In this document: in pieces, positions 7,877-20,166 of the stretch
How positions within the stretch are numbered: the stretch's first letter is position 1
Layout of the letters: each line of letters opens with the position of its first letter
Assembly: GCF_003602095.1 (NCBI RefSeq)
Contig: NZ_RAHH01000022.1
Coordinates: 39,303 to 103,302, forward strand
Length of the DNA stretch: 64,000 nucleotides
Origin: Rahnella woolbedingensis
Lineage (GTDB): Bacteria; Pseudomonadota; Gammaproteobacteria; Enterobacterales; Enterobacteriaceae
Reading direction: 5' to 3'
Translations under genes and position numbers: made by a program
Notes under the pieces: generated by a model
Database searches by the model: none
Seen by the model: only the letters and a program-made list of their open reading frames with translations
What the model was told of the DNA's origin: nothing

Positions 7877-9115
7877 TCAGTAAAGCAGGCGTGCCCGAAT
7901 GGTGCCCGGAATGGCTTTCATCAGTTGCAGCGCGGTAGTCAGCGTATTGATATCCGTTTCTGCGTCAATCACCACATAACCGATTTCAGGGCTGGTTTGC
8001 AGGTACTGTGCCGCAATGTTGATGCCTTGCTCCGCGAAAATCTGGTTGATGCTGGTCAGCACGCCCGGACGGTTTTCGTGAATATGCAGCAGACGGCTGG
8101 CTTTCTCGGTATGCGCTGGCAAAGAGGCTTCCGGGAAGTTAACCGCGGAAAGCGTTGAACCGTTATCAGAGTATTTTGCCAGTTTTCCTGCCACTTCCAG
8201 ACCGATACCTTCCTGCGCTTCCATCGTCGAACCACCGATGTGTGGCGTCAGCAATACGTTATCGAATTCACACAGCGGAGAAATGAACGGATCGCTGTTG
8301 GTTGCAGGTTCTTCCGGGAAGACGTCAATTGCCGCACCGGAAAGATGCTTGCTGCGCAGTGCGTTGCACAGGGCAGGAATGTCGATGACCGTACCGCGTG
8401 AGGCGTTGATCAGCAGTGCGCCCGGCTTCATCTGCGCCAGCTGCACTTCAGAAATCATGTCTTTGGTGCTCAGGGTTTCCGGCACGTGCAAGGTCACGAC
8501 ATCGCTGGTGCTGAGCAGTTCATTCAGAGTAGCAATCGGCTGCGCGTTGCCCAAAGGCAGCTTGCTTTCAATGTCATAATAGAAGACGCGCATCCCCAGG
8601 CTTTCCGCGAGGATCCCCAGTTGCGTACCGATGTGGCCATAACCGATAATACCCAGACGTTTACCACGCGCTTCGAACGAGCCGACCGCCAGTTTGTTCC
8701 AGATACCGCGGTGCGCTTTGGCGTTGGCTTCAGGAATGCCACGCATCATCAGCAGCATTTCGCCCAGCACCATTTCGGCAACCGAACGGGTATTAGAGAA
8801 CGGTGCGTTGAAGACCGGAATACCGCGACGGGTCGCTGCTTTCAGATCAACCTGGTTAGTCCCGATACAGAAACACCCAACAGCCACCAGTTTTTCGGCT
8901 GCCTGGAACACTTCTTCAGTCAGCTGAGTACGCGATCGGAGTCCAACAAAGTGCGCATCACGGATCGATTCTTTCAGCGACTCCGTATCTAAAGCACCTT
9001 TGTGAAATTCAATATTGGTGTAACCCGCGGCACGGAGTGTATCAACCGCACTTTGGTGGACGCCTTCCACTAACAAAAATTTAATCTTGTCTTTCTCAAG
9101 TGATACTTTTGCCAT
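7877..9115 (-). CDS. serA: D-3-phosphoglycerate dehydrogenase
   Basis: First step of serine synthesis: NAD-dependent oxidation of 3-phosphoglycerate to 3-phosphohydroxypyruvate, with feedback inhibition by serine. 412 residues (E. coli about 410). Visible parts are the NAD-binding LGIIGYGHIGTQLG near residue 155, NASRGTVIDI, the catalytic His in LLTPHIGGST near 293, and a C-terminal ACT domain (RPGVLTSINQIFAEQGINIA) ending IRARLLY as in the serine-regulated E. coli enzyme. It is monocistronic, with its own terminator, and divergent from nothing close: rpiA is on the same strand 336 bases upstream. Confidence 0.98.
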   Translation of the reverse strand: MAKVSLEKDKIKFLLVEGVHQSAVDTLRAAGYTNIEFHKGALDTESLKESIRDAHFVGLRSRTQLTEEVFQAAEKLVAVGCFCIGTNQVDLKAATRRGIPVFNAPFSNTRSVAEMVLGEMLLMMRGIPEANAKAHRGIWNKLAVGSFEARGKRLGIIGYGHIGTQLGILAESLGMRVFYYDIESKLPLGNAQPIATLNELLSTSDVVTLHVPETLSTKDMISEVQLAQMKPGALLINASRGTVIDIPALCNALRSKHLSGAAIDVFPEEPATNSDPFISPLCEFDNVLLTPHIGGSTMEAQEGIGLEVAGKLAKYSDNGSTLSAVNFPEASLPAHTEKASRLLHIHENRPGVLTSINQIFAEQGINIAAQYLQTSPEIGYVVIDAETDINTLTTALQLMKAIPGTIRARLLY

Positions 9116-9451
9116 TTCCCGACCCTATATTTTTCTGACTGAATTCGAACTGCTAGGTGACTGCTCAGTCAACATAACAAAAAATCCGCCATCATCAATA
9201 CAAACGATTGCCTGCCCCGTAGCAGAAGGCTCACTTCGCCTGATGGTTTTCAGCATTTCGTGCTGGTTAGAATTTATGGAGCCAGACGTTCAGGAGGAGA
9301 ATGTGAGGAATGTGACATAAGTCACCAAATTAAGGCTTTTGAAGAAAAGATGATTCATCCAGAAAATTATCATCTTCATAACATTGCGTTATGACAGGAG
9401 TGTGTCTGGCTGCTTTTCTCTGAGCAGCCAGATCTTCTGCTTATCGCTGAC
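9116..9451 (-). promoter_or_regulatory. serA upstream region with a PurR/LacI-family-like box
   Basis: The 336-base gap between serA and rpiA contains no credible gene. At 9198-9213, ATACAAACGATTGCCT fits the PurR consensus AnGCAAnCGnTTnCnT with one mismatch, 83 bases before the serA start. PurR control of serA is not something I know from E. coli, so this is a candidate only; another LacI-family repressor could use it. The rest is AT-rich with no motif I can defend, apart from the hairpin at 9406-9431. Confidence 0.35.
9406..9431 (-). terminator. Hairpin downstream of rpiA
   Basis: CTGGCTGCT (9406-9414) pairs perfectly with AGCAGCCAG (9423-9431), loop of 8, starting 20 bases past the rpiA stop. 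There is no T-run on the minus strand, so it may be an mRNA 3' stabiliser rather than an intrinsic terminator. Confidence 0.55.
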
Positions 9452-10114
9452 TTATTTCAGCTTAACAGTTTTAACGCCTTCAGAAGTGCCGACCAGTGCC
9501 ACGTCAGCGCCACGGTTGGCGAACAGGCCGACAGTCACCACACCGGCAATACTGTTGATCTTATTTTCCATCGCAACGGCATCCACAATGCTCAGGTTAT
9601 GCACATCCAAAATCACGTTGCCGTTGTCGGTCAGGACATTCTGACGGTATTCCGGCAGGCCGCCCAGTTTCACCAGTTCACGCGCCACGTAAGAACGCGC
9701 CATCGGTATCACTTCCACCGGCAGCGGGAATTTGCCCAGCACGTCAACCTGCTTGGAAGCATCCACGATACAGATGAATTTTTTGGCAATCGCCGCAATG
9801 ATTTTTTCGCGGGTCAGCGCTGCACCGCCGCCTTTAATCATTTGCATTGAGCCGTTGATTTCATCAGCGCCATCGACATATACATCCAGCGAATCTACTT
9901 CGTTGCTGTCGAAAACGTGAATGCCTAAACTTTTCAGTTTAGCGGTAGAGGCGTCGGAACTGGAAACCGCGCCTTCAATCTGGCCTTTGATGGAACCCAG
10001 TGCGTCAATGAAATGTGCGGCTGTGGATCCGGTACCGACACCGACAATGGTGCCCGGTGTGACGTAATCCAGTGCGGCCCAGCCGACTGCTTTTTTCAAT
10101 TCTTCCTGCGTCAT
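9452..10114 (-). CDS. rpiA: Ribose-5-phosphate isomerase A
   Basis: Interconverts ribose 5-phosphate and ribulose 5-phosphate in the pentose phosphate pathway. 220 residues from the ATG at 10114 ([18 protein letters not shown]), matching the E. coli start; an upstream in-frame ATG would add 26 unrelated residues. Motifs are [15 protein letters not shown] near 25, VDGADEI near 82 and [14 protein letters not shown] near 93, with the catalytic Asp/Lys in these loops. It diverges from argP across 227 bases, as in E. coli. Confidence 0.97.
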   Translation of the reverse strand: MTQEELKKAVGWAALDYVTPGTIVGVGTGSTAAHFIDALGSIKGQIEGAVSSSDASTAKLKSLGIHVFDSNEVDSLDVYVDGADEINGSMQMIKGGGAALTREKIIAAIAKKFICIVDASKQVDVLGKFPLPVEVIPMARSYVARELVKLGGLPEYRQNVLTDNGNVILDVHNLSIVDAVAMENKINSIAGVVTVGLFANRGADVALVGTSEGVKTVKLK

Positions 10115-10341
10115 AATGGCTTCTCTGTCTGATAACACGAAAGTGGCGTGAATGCTTCGATGGAACGAATAGTGGCGGTGATTATAAAGCATGTGCCGGC
10201 AATTTGGATAAGCAACACCGCAGCCAGATCACACTTATTAAGTGCAATTGTGCTGCAAACACAAAGATTTTCCTCACCACAAATCCTGACAATCTGTGGC
10301 ATAGTGTTCGGATAAAATTAAATCTAAGGGACAGAACTCCG

Positions 10342-11244
10342 ATGAAACGCCCGGACTATAGAACGCTGCAGGCACTGGACGCGGTGATCCGCGAGCGCGG
10401 TTTTGAGCGCGCGGCACAGAAGCTTTGCATCACTCAATCGGCGGTCTCTCAGCGCATTAAACAACTGGAAAATTTGTTCGGCCAGCCTTTGCTGGTGCGT
10501 ACCGTACCGCCCCGCCCGACCGAGCAGGGTCAGAAATTACTGGCATTGCTGCATCAGGTGGAATTGCTGGAAGAAGAATGGCTGGGCAGTGACAGCAATA
10601 ATGAAAGCAATGATACGCCATTGCTGCTTTCGCTGGCGGTCAACGCCGACAGTCTGGCAACCTGGCTGTTACCGGCGCTGAAATCGGTGCTGGTCGATTC
10701 GCCTGTCCGTCTGAATTTGCAGGTAGAGGATGAAACGCGCACGCAGGAACGTCTGCGTCGCGGTGAAGTGGTGGGTGCGGTGAGTATTCAGCCACAGCCG
10801 CTGCCGAGTTGTCTGGTGGATCAGCTTGGCGCGCTGGACTATTTATTTGTCGGCTCCAAACCATTTGCCGATCGCTATTTCCCGAACGGCGTCACCCGCT
10901 CCGCCTTGCTGAAAGCACCTGCGGTGGCGTTTGACCATCTGGATGATATGCATCAGGCCTTCCTGCAACAGAACTTCGATCTTTCGCCGGGCAGCGTTCC
11001 GTGTCATATCGTTAACTCGTCGGAGGCCTTCGTGCAACTGGCCCGTCAGGGCACCACCTGCTGTATGATCCCGCATTTACAGATTGAGAAAGAGCTGGAA
11101 AGCGGCGAACTGATCGACCTGACACCCGGCCTGTTCCAGCGGCGTATGCTTTACTGGCACCGCTTTGCGCCGGAAAGCCGCATGATGCGAAAAGTTACCG
11201 ACGCGCTGCTCGCCCACGGCCATCAGGTATTGCGTCAGGACTGA
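10342..11244 (+). CDS. argP: LysR-type regulator ArgP (IciA)
   Basis: LysR-family activator responding to arginine and lysine; its best known target is argO, the arginine exporter encoded nearby. 300 residues from the ATG at 10342 ([16 protein letters not shown]). Its N-terminal winged helix-turn-helix ([20 protein letters not shown], residues 18-37) and C-terminal effector domain are both clear. The longer upstream frame is rejected because the E. coli protein starts at this Met and AAGGGA lies before it. It is divergent from rpiA and convergent with yggE, sharing a terminator. Confidence 0.96.
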   Translation: MKRPDYRTLQALDAVIRERGFERAAQKLCITQSAVSQRIKQLENLFGQPLLVRTVPPRPTEQGQKLLALLHQVELLEEEWLGSDSNNESNDTPLLLSLAVNADSLATWLLPALKSVLVDSPVRLNLQVEDETRTQERLRRGEVVGAVSIQPQPLPSCLVDQLGALDYLFVGSKPFADRYFPNGVTRSALLKAPAVAFDHLDDMHQAFLQQNFDLSPGSVPCHIVNSSEAFVQLARQGTTCCMIPHLQIEKELESGELIDLTPGLFQRRMLYWHRFAPESRMMRKVTDALLAHGHQVLRQD

Positions 11245-11263
11245 AACTCCTGTTATGCCCGAA

Positions 11264-11292
11264 AACAAAAAACCCGCCGGAGCGGGTTTTTC
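11264..11292. terminator. Bidirectional terminator between argP and yggE
   Basis: AACCCGC (11271-11277), loop CGGA, GCGGGTT (11282-11288), with A-rich sequence on the left and T-rich on the right. It can serve argP on the plus strand and yggE on the minus strand. Confidence 0.92.
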
Positions 11293-11307
11293 ATTTTTAC
11301 GACTTCA

Positions 11308-12045
11308 TTATTGCGCAGCCGCAGCCTGCGGCTGCAATTCGAACACCACATCGACCTGATCGTCGAAGTGAATGCTTTGCTGCTCGTAAGTCTGTGCGAC
11401 ATCGCTCTGCCCTGCGGCTTCGGCGGTTTTATACATCCGCGCGACCGGCATAGGCTGATAGTTGGCTACGTGATAGCGAATGCTGTAAACCGGCCCCAGT
11501 TTGGTGTGGAAACCTTCGGCCAGAGATTTTGCCTGCTGCGTGGCGTTTTCGATCGCTTTCTGACGCGCTTCATCACGGAATTTATCCGGATTTGCCACGC
11601 CCAGTTCCACCGCACGCACTTCATTCAGACCTGACTTCAGTGCGCCATCCAGAAGCTCGTTCAGTTTGTCCAGCTGACGCAATGTCACCTGAACCTGACG
11701 CACGGCACGATAGCCTTTCAGCTGTGATGTCCCGTCTTTCAGATAGTTATATTCCGGCTGAGTGCGCAGGTTAGCCGCATTGATATCTTTCTTCTCAATG
11801 CCGTTTTTTTGCAGGAATGCAAAATATTCCGCTACACGCTCATCGGCCTGTTTCTTGGCGCTGGCTGAATCATTCGCCGACACGCTGACTTCAATCGCCA
11901 GCGTCGCGATATCCGGCGTTGCATCAACGCTCGCCGTGCCTGACGTCACCACATGCGGTCCGGCAGGTAATTCCGCCGCCTGCAACGCCAAAGGTAATGT
12001 CCCTAATCCCAACATCGCTGCTACAGCTAATGCTTTCAGTTTCAC
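11308..12045 (-). CDS. yggE: SIMPL domain periplasmic protein YggE
   Basis: Exported protein of the SIMPL/DUF541 family, associated in E. coli with reduced oxidative stress; no reaction is assigned. I chose the GTG at 12045 because GGAGG lies 4 bases upstream and the product then begins with a signal peptide (VKLKALAVAAMLGLGTLPLA, cut near LQAAE) and is 245 residues, like E. coli (246). The longer frame upstream would encode unrelated sequence. The core VTSGTASVDATPDIATLAIEV and RAVRQVQVTLRQLDKLNELL match YggE closely. Its neighbours argP and argO keep the E. coli order. Confidence 0.93.
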   Translation of the reverse strand: MKLKALAVAAMLGLGTLPLALQAAELPAGPHVVTSGTASVDATPDIATLAIEVSVSANDSASAKKQADERVAEYFAFLQKNGIEKKDINAANLRTQPEYNYLKDGTSQLKGYRAVRQVQVTLRQLDKLNELLDGALKSGLNEVRAVELGVANPDKFRDEARQKAIENATQQAKSLAEGFHTKLGPVYSIRYHVANYQPMPVARMYKTAEAAGQSDVAQTYEQQSIHFDDQVDVVFELQPQAAAAQ

Positions 12046-12149
12046 AGTGCCTCCATTAATCATCAAAGATCTGGCAATAGATAGGTCAAAACAATCTGCG
12101 AAACCGTAGCATAATCCGTTACAACTGAAACTAAGATTAGTGACAAAAG

Positions 12150-12767
12150 TCAAAATACCCCGGTCTGACGCGCCAGTTGTACGGCAATTCCCCACATAAT
12201 CGCCCCGACGATAAAGTTGATGACCCGCTGCACTTTGCCGGTATTCAGCCAGGGTGCCAGTACGGCAGCGAGGATCGCCAGCCCGAAGAACCATATGACT
12301 GAAGCACTGACCGCGCCGAGCGCAAACCACGAACGCTCATCGTGACTCAGGCTGCCGCCGAGACTACCAAGCACCACAAAGGTATCCAGATAAACATGCG
12401 GATTCAGCCAGGTGACCGCCAGCATACTGACGACGATTTTCCAGCGGCTTTGTTTCGCCACTTCGGCCTGCACCAGTTCGGGATTTTTACTGAATGCCGT
12501 GCGAAACGCACCCCAGCCATACCAAAGTAAAAATGCCACGCCGCCCCAGCTCACCAGTAACAGTAAGATCGGGGATTGACTCAGCAGCGCGCTACCGCCA
12601 AAGATGCCCCCACAGATCAGCGCGATATCGCTCAGCGCGCATAATCCGGCAATCATCAGGTGATATTGTCGGCGAATGCCCTGGTTCATCACAAACGCAT
12701 TCTGCGGACCAATCGGTAAAATCATTGCGGCGCTCATCGCCAGTCCTTGCAGGAAAATAGCCAGCAC
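12150..12767 (-). CDS. argO: Arginine exporter ArgO
   Basis: Inner-membrane LysE-family exporter of arginine (and canavanine), activated by ArgP. 205 residues from the GTG at 12767, which has AAGGA 7 bases upstream; the longer ATG frame would add 25 residues absent from E. coli ArgO. Family hallmarks are [21 protein letters not shown] near residue 15 and [20 protein letters not shown] near 125, with five to six hydrophobic segments. It lies between mscS and yggE as in E. coli. Confidence 0.94.
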   Translation of the reverse strand: MLAIFLQGLAMSAAMILPIGPQNAFVMNQGIRRQYHLMIAGLCALSDIALICGGIFGGSALLSQSPILLLLVSWGGVAFLLWYGWGAFRTAFSKNPELVQAEVAKQSRWKIVVSMLAVTWLNPHVYLDTFVVLGSLGGSLSHDERSWFALGAVSASVIWFFGLAILAAVLAPWLNTGKVQRVINFIVGAIMWGIAVQLARQTGVF

Positions 12768-12912
12768 GGGATATCCTTCAGAGAGTTGATAACAGAGAGT
12801 AAATAACAGAGATTGCGCGCAGTGTAAGGGCTTTGCTGGCATAAGAGGAAATGGATATTTCTAATCGGTCATTAGACTGACTTATAAAAGCGGTTTGTAA
12901 ATCTGAGGCATG

Positions 12913-12934
12913 AAAAAGGCGCCCGCAGGCGCCT
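12913..12934 (-). terminator. Rho-independent terminator after mscS
   Basis: On the minus strand, AGGCGCC TGCG GGCGCCT (12917-12934) is followed by TTTTC. It lies 29 bases past the mscS stop. Confidence 0.88.
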
Positions 12935-12962
12935 GTGAAAATCTGAATCCGTCAAGAATCTG

Positions 12963-13850
12963 TTACTCGAACGAGCGTCGTTCTTCCTGCTGGTTGCCCG
13001 CCGCATTCGCCACCTGATAAAGGTGAACATCCATCTGCGGATAGGCAATATTGATTTTGTTTTTATCCAGTGCCCGCTTGAACGATTCCAGCAGATCCCA
13101 TTTCACGTTCTGCGCATCACCGTTGTTGGTCCATGCGTAAACAATAAAATTCAGGGTAGAAGCGGCCATTTCGTTCATACGAACCACGACGTCTTTATCT
13201 TTCAAAACGCGTGGATCGGCAGAGACGATTTCGGTCAGAAGCTGCTTCACCAGATCGATGTCAGAGTCATAACCCACGCCAATGGTCAGATCGATACGAC
13301 TCGTCGGTTCGCGGGAGTTGTTGATGATATTACCGGCGATGATTTTACCGTTTGGCACCACAATGATTTTGTTGTCTGGCGTACGCAGGGTCGTCGAGAA
13401 AATTTGCACCTGAGTGACCGTACCGGCTACACCACCGAGATCAACATACTCACCGGCGCGGAACGGACGGAAGATCACCAGCAAAACGCCTGCTGCAAAG
13501 TTAGACAGCGACCCCTGTAATGCCAGACCCACGGCCAGACCGGCGGCACCGATGACCGCAATCACAGAGGTGGTTTGTACGCCAATTCGCCCCAGAACCG
13601 CAATCAGCGTGAATGCGATAATCGCGTAACGCACCATCGCGGAAAGGAAATCGGAAACGGTGATATCAATGCCACGAACTTTTAAAACCCGGCTGACGGT
13701 ACCGGAGACGACGCGGGCGATAATCATACCGACAATCAGAATGAAAATAGCAGCCACAATATTCACGGCATAATGAAGCAGTAACGCCTGGTTTCTCACC
13801 AGCCAGTTGCCAGCATTATTAATGCTGCCTACCACGTTTAAATCATCCAT
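12963..13850 (-). CDS. mscS: Small-conductance mechanosensitive channel
   Basis: Homoheptameric inner-membrane channel that opens on membrane tension to release solutes during hypo-osmotic shock. 295 residues (E. coli 286). Three N-terminal membrane segments are visible, with the Gly/Ala-rich pore helix ([21 protein letters not shown], residues about 100-120) followed by the beta domain ([19 protein letters not shown]) and a C-terminal cytoplasmic cage ([10 protein letters not shown]). Directly upstream on the same strand is lacY with its own terminator; in E. coli fbaA would be the neighbour. Confidence 0.97.
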   Translation of the reverse strand: MDDLNVVGSINNAGNWLVRNQALLLHYAVNIVAAIFILIVGMIIARVVSGTVSRVLKVRGIDITVSDFLSAMVRYAIIAFTLIAVLGRIGVQTTSVIAVIGAAGLAVGLALQGSLSNFAAGVLLVIFRPFRAGEYVDLGGVAGTVTQVQIFSTTLRTPDNKIIVVPNGKIIAGNIINNSREPTSRIDLTIGVGYDSDIDLVKQLLTEIVSADPRVLKDKDVVVRMNEMAASTLNFIVYAWTNNGDAQNVKWDLLESFKRALDKNKINIAYPQMDVHLYQVANAAGNQQEERRSFE

Positions 13851-13887
13851 TTAAAGTACCTCAAAATTACACCCTGACGGGTAGTAA

Positions 13888-13917
13888 GAAAACAAAATTG
13901 CCCGACAATGCGGGCAG
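13888..13917 (-). terminator. Terminator after lacY
   Basis: On the minus strand, TGCCCG CATTGT CGGGCA (13899-13916) is followed by the T-rich ATTTTGTTTTC. It lies 69 bases past the lacY stop and closes the lac operon with no lacA. Confidence 0.8.
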
Positions 13918-13985
13918 CAAGTGTGCTTTAAGGTTAACTAACAAAGTGATGAAGTGCCAATTCTGCACGAAAGACTTCCGGTGAA

Positions 13986-15254
13986 TTAAACATTTGCTGG
14001 GCTGTTTTTTAACGGTTCCGGAGTTTTGAATGCCTGAAGAGGTCCACGGCCACTCAGCGTAAAGACTGAGATTATCGTGAAGGTCAGTGCGACCAGACCA
14101 AGGATCAGGTACGTTCCGTGGAAACCGATGCGGTCATACATGTTCCCGGCAAAAACGGACATAAACATGATCGCCACCTGTTTGAAGAAGCAGAATGTGA
14201 CCAGATAAATCGTGGCGGAGAAACGCACTTCAAACACTGACGTGATGTATTTAAAACAGCCCACAATCAGGAACGGTATTTCAAACATATGCAGCGTTTT
14301 CAGCACCACGACTTCCAGCGGCGAAGAAGCAAATGAAGAGCCGATAATGCGCACTGACATAATCATCCCGGCCAGCAATAAGGCATTCTTACCCCCAATA
14401 CGGTTCACAATCAGCGGCGCGAAGAACATGATGCAGGCGTTGAGCAATTCGCCCATCGTGGTCACATAGCCAAAGACCCTGGTCCCTTCTGAAGATGATG
14501 AGAAGAACGAGGTAAAGAAATTGGCAAACTGCTGGTCGAATACGTCATAAGTGCAGGAAACGCCGATCACGTACAGCGCCAGGAACCACAGTTTTTTGTC
14601 TTTCAGCAGTTCGAGCGCGAGTTTGAGATTGAAGGGTTTAGAGTTGGCTCCCAGTTCATTGGCCACGCGGGCGCTCGAGGTCACTTCCGGTTTGGCGATC
14701 AGCAACAGAATGGCGAGGATCACCGCACAGCCGGAGCCGAGCCAGAACACGAATTCGTTGTTGATGGTGAACATGATACCGACCACTGACGCACACAGCG
14801 CCCAGCCGACACAACCAAACATACGCGCACGACCAAATTCAAAGCTGCTGCGGCGGCTGACTTTTTCGATGTAGGCCTCAATGGCTGGCGCACCGGCGTT
14901 GTATATCAGACCGAGATAAATCCCGCCGACCACCGATCCGAGATAAATATTTATCTTCAGCAACGGGCCAAAAACATAAATGAAGAAGGGGGCGAACAAC
15001 ACCAGCATACCGGTGATGATCCACAGCAAGTGCTTTTTCAGCCCCAGTTTATCGGCCAGTAAACCAAACACCGGCTGGAACATCAGCGAGAATAACGAAA
15101 TGCTGGCGAAGATAATGCCGGTGTCGCTTTTACTGATCTGATTAATGTCATGGAGCCAGATCGGGAAGAACGGGAAGTAGGCGCCCATGATGAAAAAGTA
15201 AAAGAAGAAGAACAGCCCGAACATCCAAAAGTTAGTATTTTTCAGGTAATACAT
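13986..15254 (-). CDS. lacY: Lactose permease
   Basis: Proton-lactose symporter with 12 membrane helices. 422 residues, beginning [20 protein letters not shown] exactly as in E. coli, and very similar throughout. The residues known to bind sugar and carry protons are present: the Glu/Arg pair in [10 protein letters not shown]...EFGRARMFG (helices 4-5), Glu in TTMGELLNA (helix 8), Arg in [11 protein letters not shown] (helix 9), and His and Glu in [11 protein letters not shown] (helix 10). It follows lacZ by 60 bases with an intercistronic hairpin between them. No lacA follows. Confidence 0.98.
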   Translation of the reverse strand: MYYLKNTNFWMFGLFFFFYFFIMGAYFPFFPIWLHDINQISKSDTGIIFASISLFSLMFQPVFGLLADKLGLKKHLLWIITGMLVLFAPFFIYVFGPLLKINIYLGSVVGGIYLGLIYNAGAPAIEAYIEKVSRRSSFEFGRARMFGCVGWALCASVVGIMFTINNEFVFWLGSGCAVILAILLLIAKPEVTSSARVANELGANSKPFNLKLALELLKDKKLWFLALYVIGVSCTYDVFDQQFANFFTSFFSSSSEGTRVFGYVTTMGELLNACIMFFAPLIVNRIGGKNALLLAGMIMSVRIIGSSFASSPLEVVVLKTLHMFEIPFLIVGCFKYITSVFEVRFSATIYLVTFCFFKQVAIMFMSVFAGNMYDRIGFHGTYLILGLVALTFTIISVFTLSGRGPLQAFKTPEPLKNSPANV

Positions 15255-15280
15255 AAGCAGTTTCCTTACGTCTGAATGTC

Positions 15281-15308
15281 GCGCCGTGGCAAAAAATCGC
15301 CACGGCGC
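15281..15308 (-). other. lacZ-lacY intercistronic hairpin
   Basis: GCGCCGTGGC (15281-15290) pairs perfectly with GCCACGGCGC (15299-15308), loop of 8, six bases after the lacZ stop. On the minus strand the loop is followed by no T-run, so it probably protects the lacZ 3' end or modulates read-through into lacY. Confidence 0.75.
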
Positions 15309-15314
15309 AGGCGG

Positions 15315-18536
<3,222 letters not shown>

Positions 18537-18547
18537 TTAAAAGAGGA

Positions 18548-19630
18548 TCACAGCGCGCTGAGCTGACGCGCAATGCGGATCAGTTCCTGAGATAAGGTTT
18601 CCTGCGACACATTTTCTGCGCCTGGTCTGGCCGTTGTGTGACGCTCCACCAGGGACGTGGGCAGCAACAGCGAGTCGCCAGGGTGATCGCCGTGATGATG
18701 CAGATGATCGACCAGCCGGTTGATGCTCTCGTGACCGAGCTGGCGGAAATCCTGCTTGATGGTGGTCAGCGGCGGGAAGAAAAACGCGCTGTCTTCGGTA
18801 TCGTCATAGCCAATCACCGAGATTTGCTCCGGCACACGCAGGCCAAACTCATGGACAGCCCGTAGCACGCCCAGCGCCATCTGGTCATTGGCCACCAGGA
18901 TCGCCGTAGGCCGCACTGCCTCGCTAAGTAACAACAACGCCTGCTGGTAACCGGACGCAGCGCTCCAGTCGCCGTGCTGAACCGCACAGGGCGTAATATC
19001 ACGCGTCGCCAGGGTATTAAGCCAGCCTTCATAGCGTAAGCGCGCAGAGATGGATTCCAGCGGGCCGGTCAGCACCGCGATTTGCTGATGTCCGAGCGCC
19101 AGCAAATGTTCCACACCCTGCTGTGCCCCGCAGTGCGGATCGAACAGAATTTTGAAGACGTCAGCCTGCGGATCCACATCCAGAAACAGCGCCGGTAAAT
19201 TGCCACAAAGCTGCGCAATTGCGCCAGCATCCTCATTCGACAGCGGCACGTTAATCAGCACGCCATCCACCCGCTGCGACATCAGCTCGTTCACCGCCGT
19301 GCGGCAGGCGGCCAGACTCAGATTATCAATCATCGAAATCACGACGTTGAAACCTAACTGATTGGCGCGGGTTTTCATCGCCGATGCGATTTGCGAAGGC
19401 GCATGCAGCGCCAGTTCGGTGGTCGCCAGTCCGAGGGTGTAGCTCTGTTTACCTGCCAGTTGCTGGGCAACCCGGTTGGGCACGTAGTTAAGCGCAGCCA
19501 TCGCCTGCTCGACTTTATTGCGCGTTCTGACCGACACGTGCGCCGCCTGATTCAGCACGCGCGAGACGGTCTGATAGGACACACCGGCGTGGCGCGCAAC
19601 ATCATCAAGGGTGACAGATTTTGGCTTCAT
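18548..19630 (-). CDS. lacI: Lactose repressor LacI
   Basis: Represses lacZY until allolactose binds. 360 residues from the ATG at 19630 (MKPKSVTLDDVARHAGVSYQ), the same length as E. coli LacI; AAGG sits 8 bases upstream, and a further in-frame ATG adds 7 residues. The operator-reading residues Tyr and Gln in GVSYQTVSRVLNQ and the hinge NRVAQQLAGKQS are as in E. coli, which agrees with the nearly identical operator. The effector core keeps LALHAPSQI, VANDQMALG and VIGYDDTEDS. The C-terminal leucine-rich helix (QELIRIARQLSAL) for tetramer formation is present. Confidence 0.97.
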   Translation of the reverse strand: MKPKSVTLDDVARHAGVSYQTVSRVLNQAAHVSVRTRNKVEQAMAALNYVPNRVAQQLAGKQSYTLGLATTELALHAPSQIASAMKTRANQLGFNVVISMIDNLSLAACRTAVNELMSQRVDGVLINVPLSNEDAGAIAQLCGNLPALFLDVDPQADVFKILFDPHCGAQQGVEHLLALGHQQIAVLTGPLESISARLRYEGWLNTLATRDITPCAVQHGDWSAASGYQQALLLLSEAVRPTAILVANDQMALGVLRAVHEFGLRVPEQISVIGYDDTEDSAFFFPPLTTIKQDFRQLGHESINRLVDHLHHHGDHPGDSLLLPTSLVERHTTARPGAENVSQETLSQELIRIARQLSAL

Positions 19631-19652
19631 GGCTCTACCTTCAGACTTCATG

Positions 19653-20033
19653 TTATGGACAGCTTAAATCGCCTTCTTCGCAATGCAGAATGTCATTAAT
19701 TTCTTTGGTGCGCTGCTCGGTTTTCAGTTGCAGACAGCCGGAATAAATCATCGGCTGAACTGAGCCCCCGTCAACGCCGGAAGACATAAACGCGCAGTCG
19801 TTATCACGAAATGCAATCCAGCTGCGCTGGGCGGCTTTGAATTTGGTTTGCTGCTCCGGCGAAAGTTGCGCCATTTTTTGTTTGTAGGCCTGATTTAACA
19901 ACGTATCGCTGCGCTTGAAATCCTGTCCGGCACAAATGTTCATATCAATCTGCGTCGTGGCATTTTTACAATCAATTTCAGCAGCATGGACAAAGGGTGT
20001 CAGGGCAAATAACGCGAACAAGGCTATACGCAT
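19653..20033 (-). CDS. LprI-family (DUF1311) exported protein
   Basis: 126-residue exported protein with a short signal peptide (MRIALFALFALTPFVHA) and an LprI N-terminal domain. This domain is Cys-rich (IDCKNATTQIDMNICAGQDF, and later DNDCAF, SGCLQLK, HCEEGDLSC), with the typical QRSWIAFRDNDC motif. LprI of Mycobacterium inhibits lysozyme; other members have no proven role. I use the ATG at 20033 because GGAGA lies before it and the signal peptide begins there. It ends 22 bases before the lacI ATG with no terminator between, so lacI may be co-transcribed with it. Not part of known lac operons. Confidence 0.85.
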   Translation of the reverse strand: MRIALFALFALTPFVHAAEIDCKNATTQIDMNICAGQDFKRSDTLLNQAYKQKMAQLSPEQQTKFKAAQRSWIAFRDNDCAFMSSGVDGGSVQPMIYSGCLQLKTEQRTKEINDILHCEEGDLSCP

Positions 20034-20096
20034 AATTTTCTCCGCCAGTGGCGTTTCCGTTAACAGAACTGACATTGTGACGATAAAACGGGCAAT

Positions 20097-20119
20097 AAAA
20101 AAGGGGCCGAAGCCCCTTT
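20097..20119 (-). terminator. Rho-independent terminator after fbaA
   Basis: On the minus strand, AAGGGGC TTCG GCCCCTT (20101-20118) runs into TTTTATT. It lies about 50 bases past the fbaA stop. Confidence 0.93.
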
Positions 20120-20166
20120 GACGATGATCCTCACATTCCGGTGGTCAAGCACCGGAAGGATAAGAA

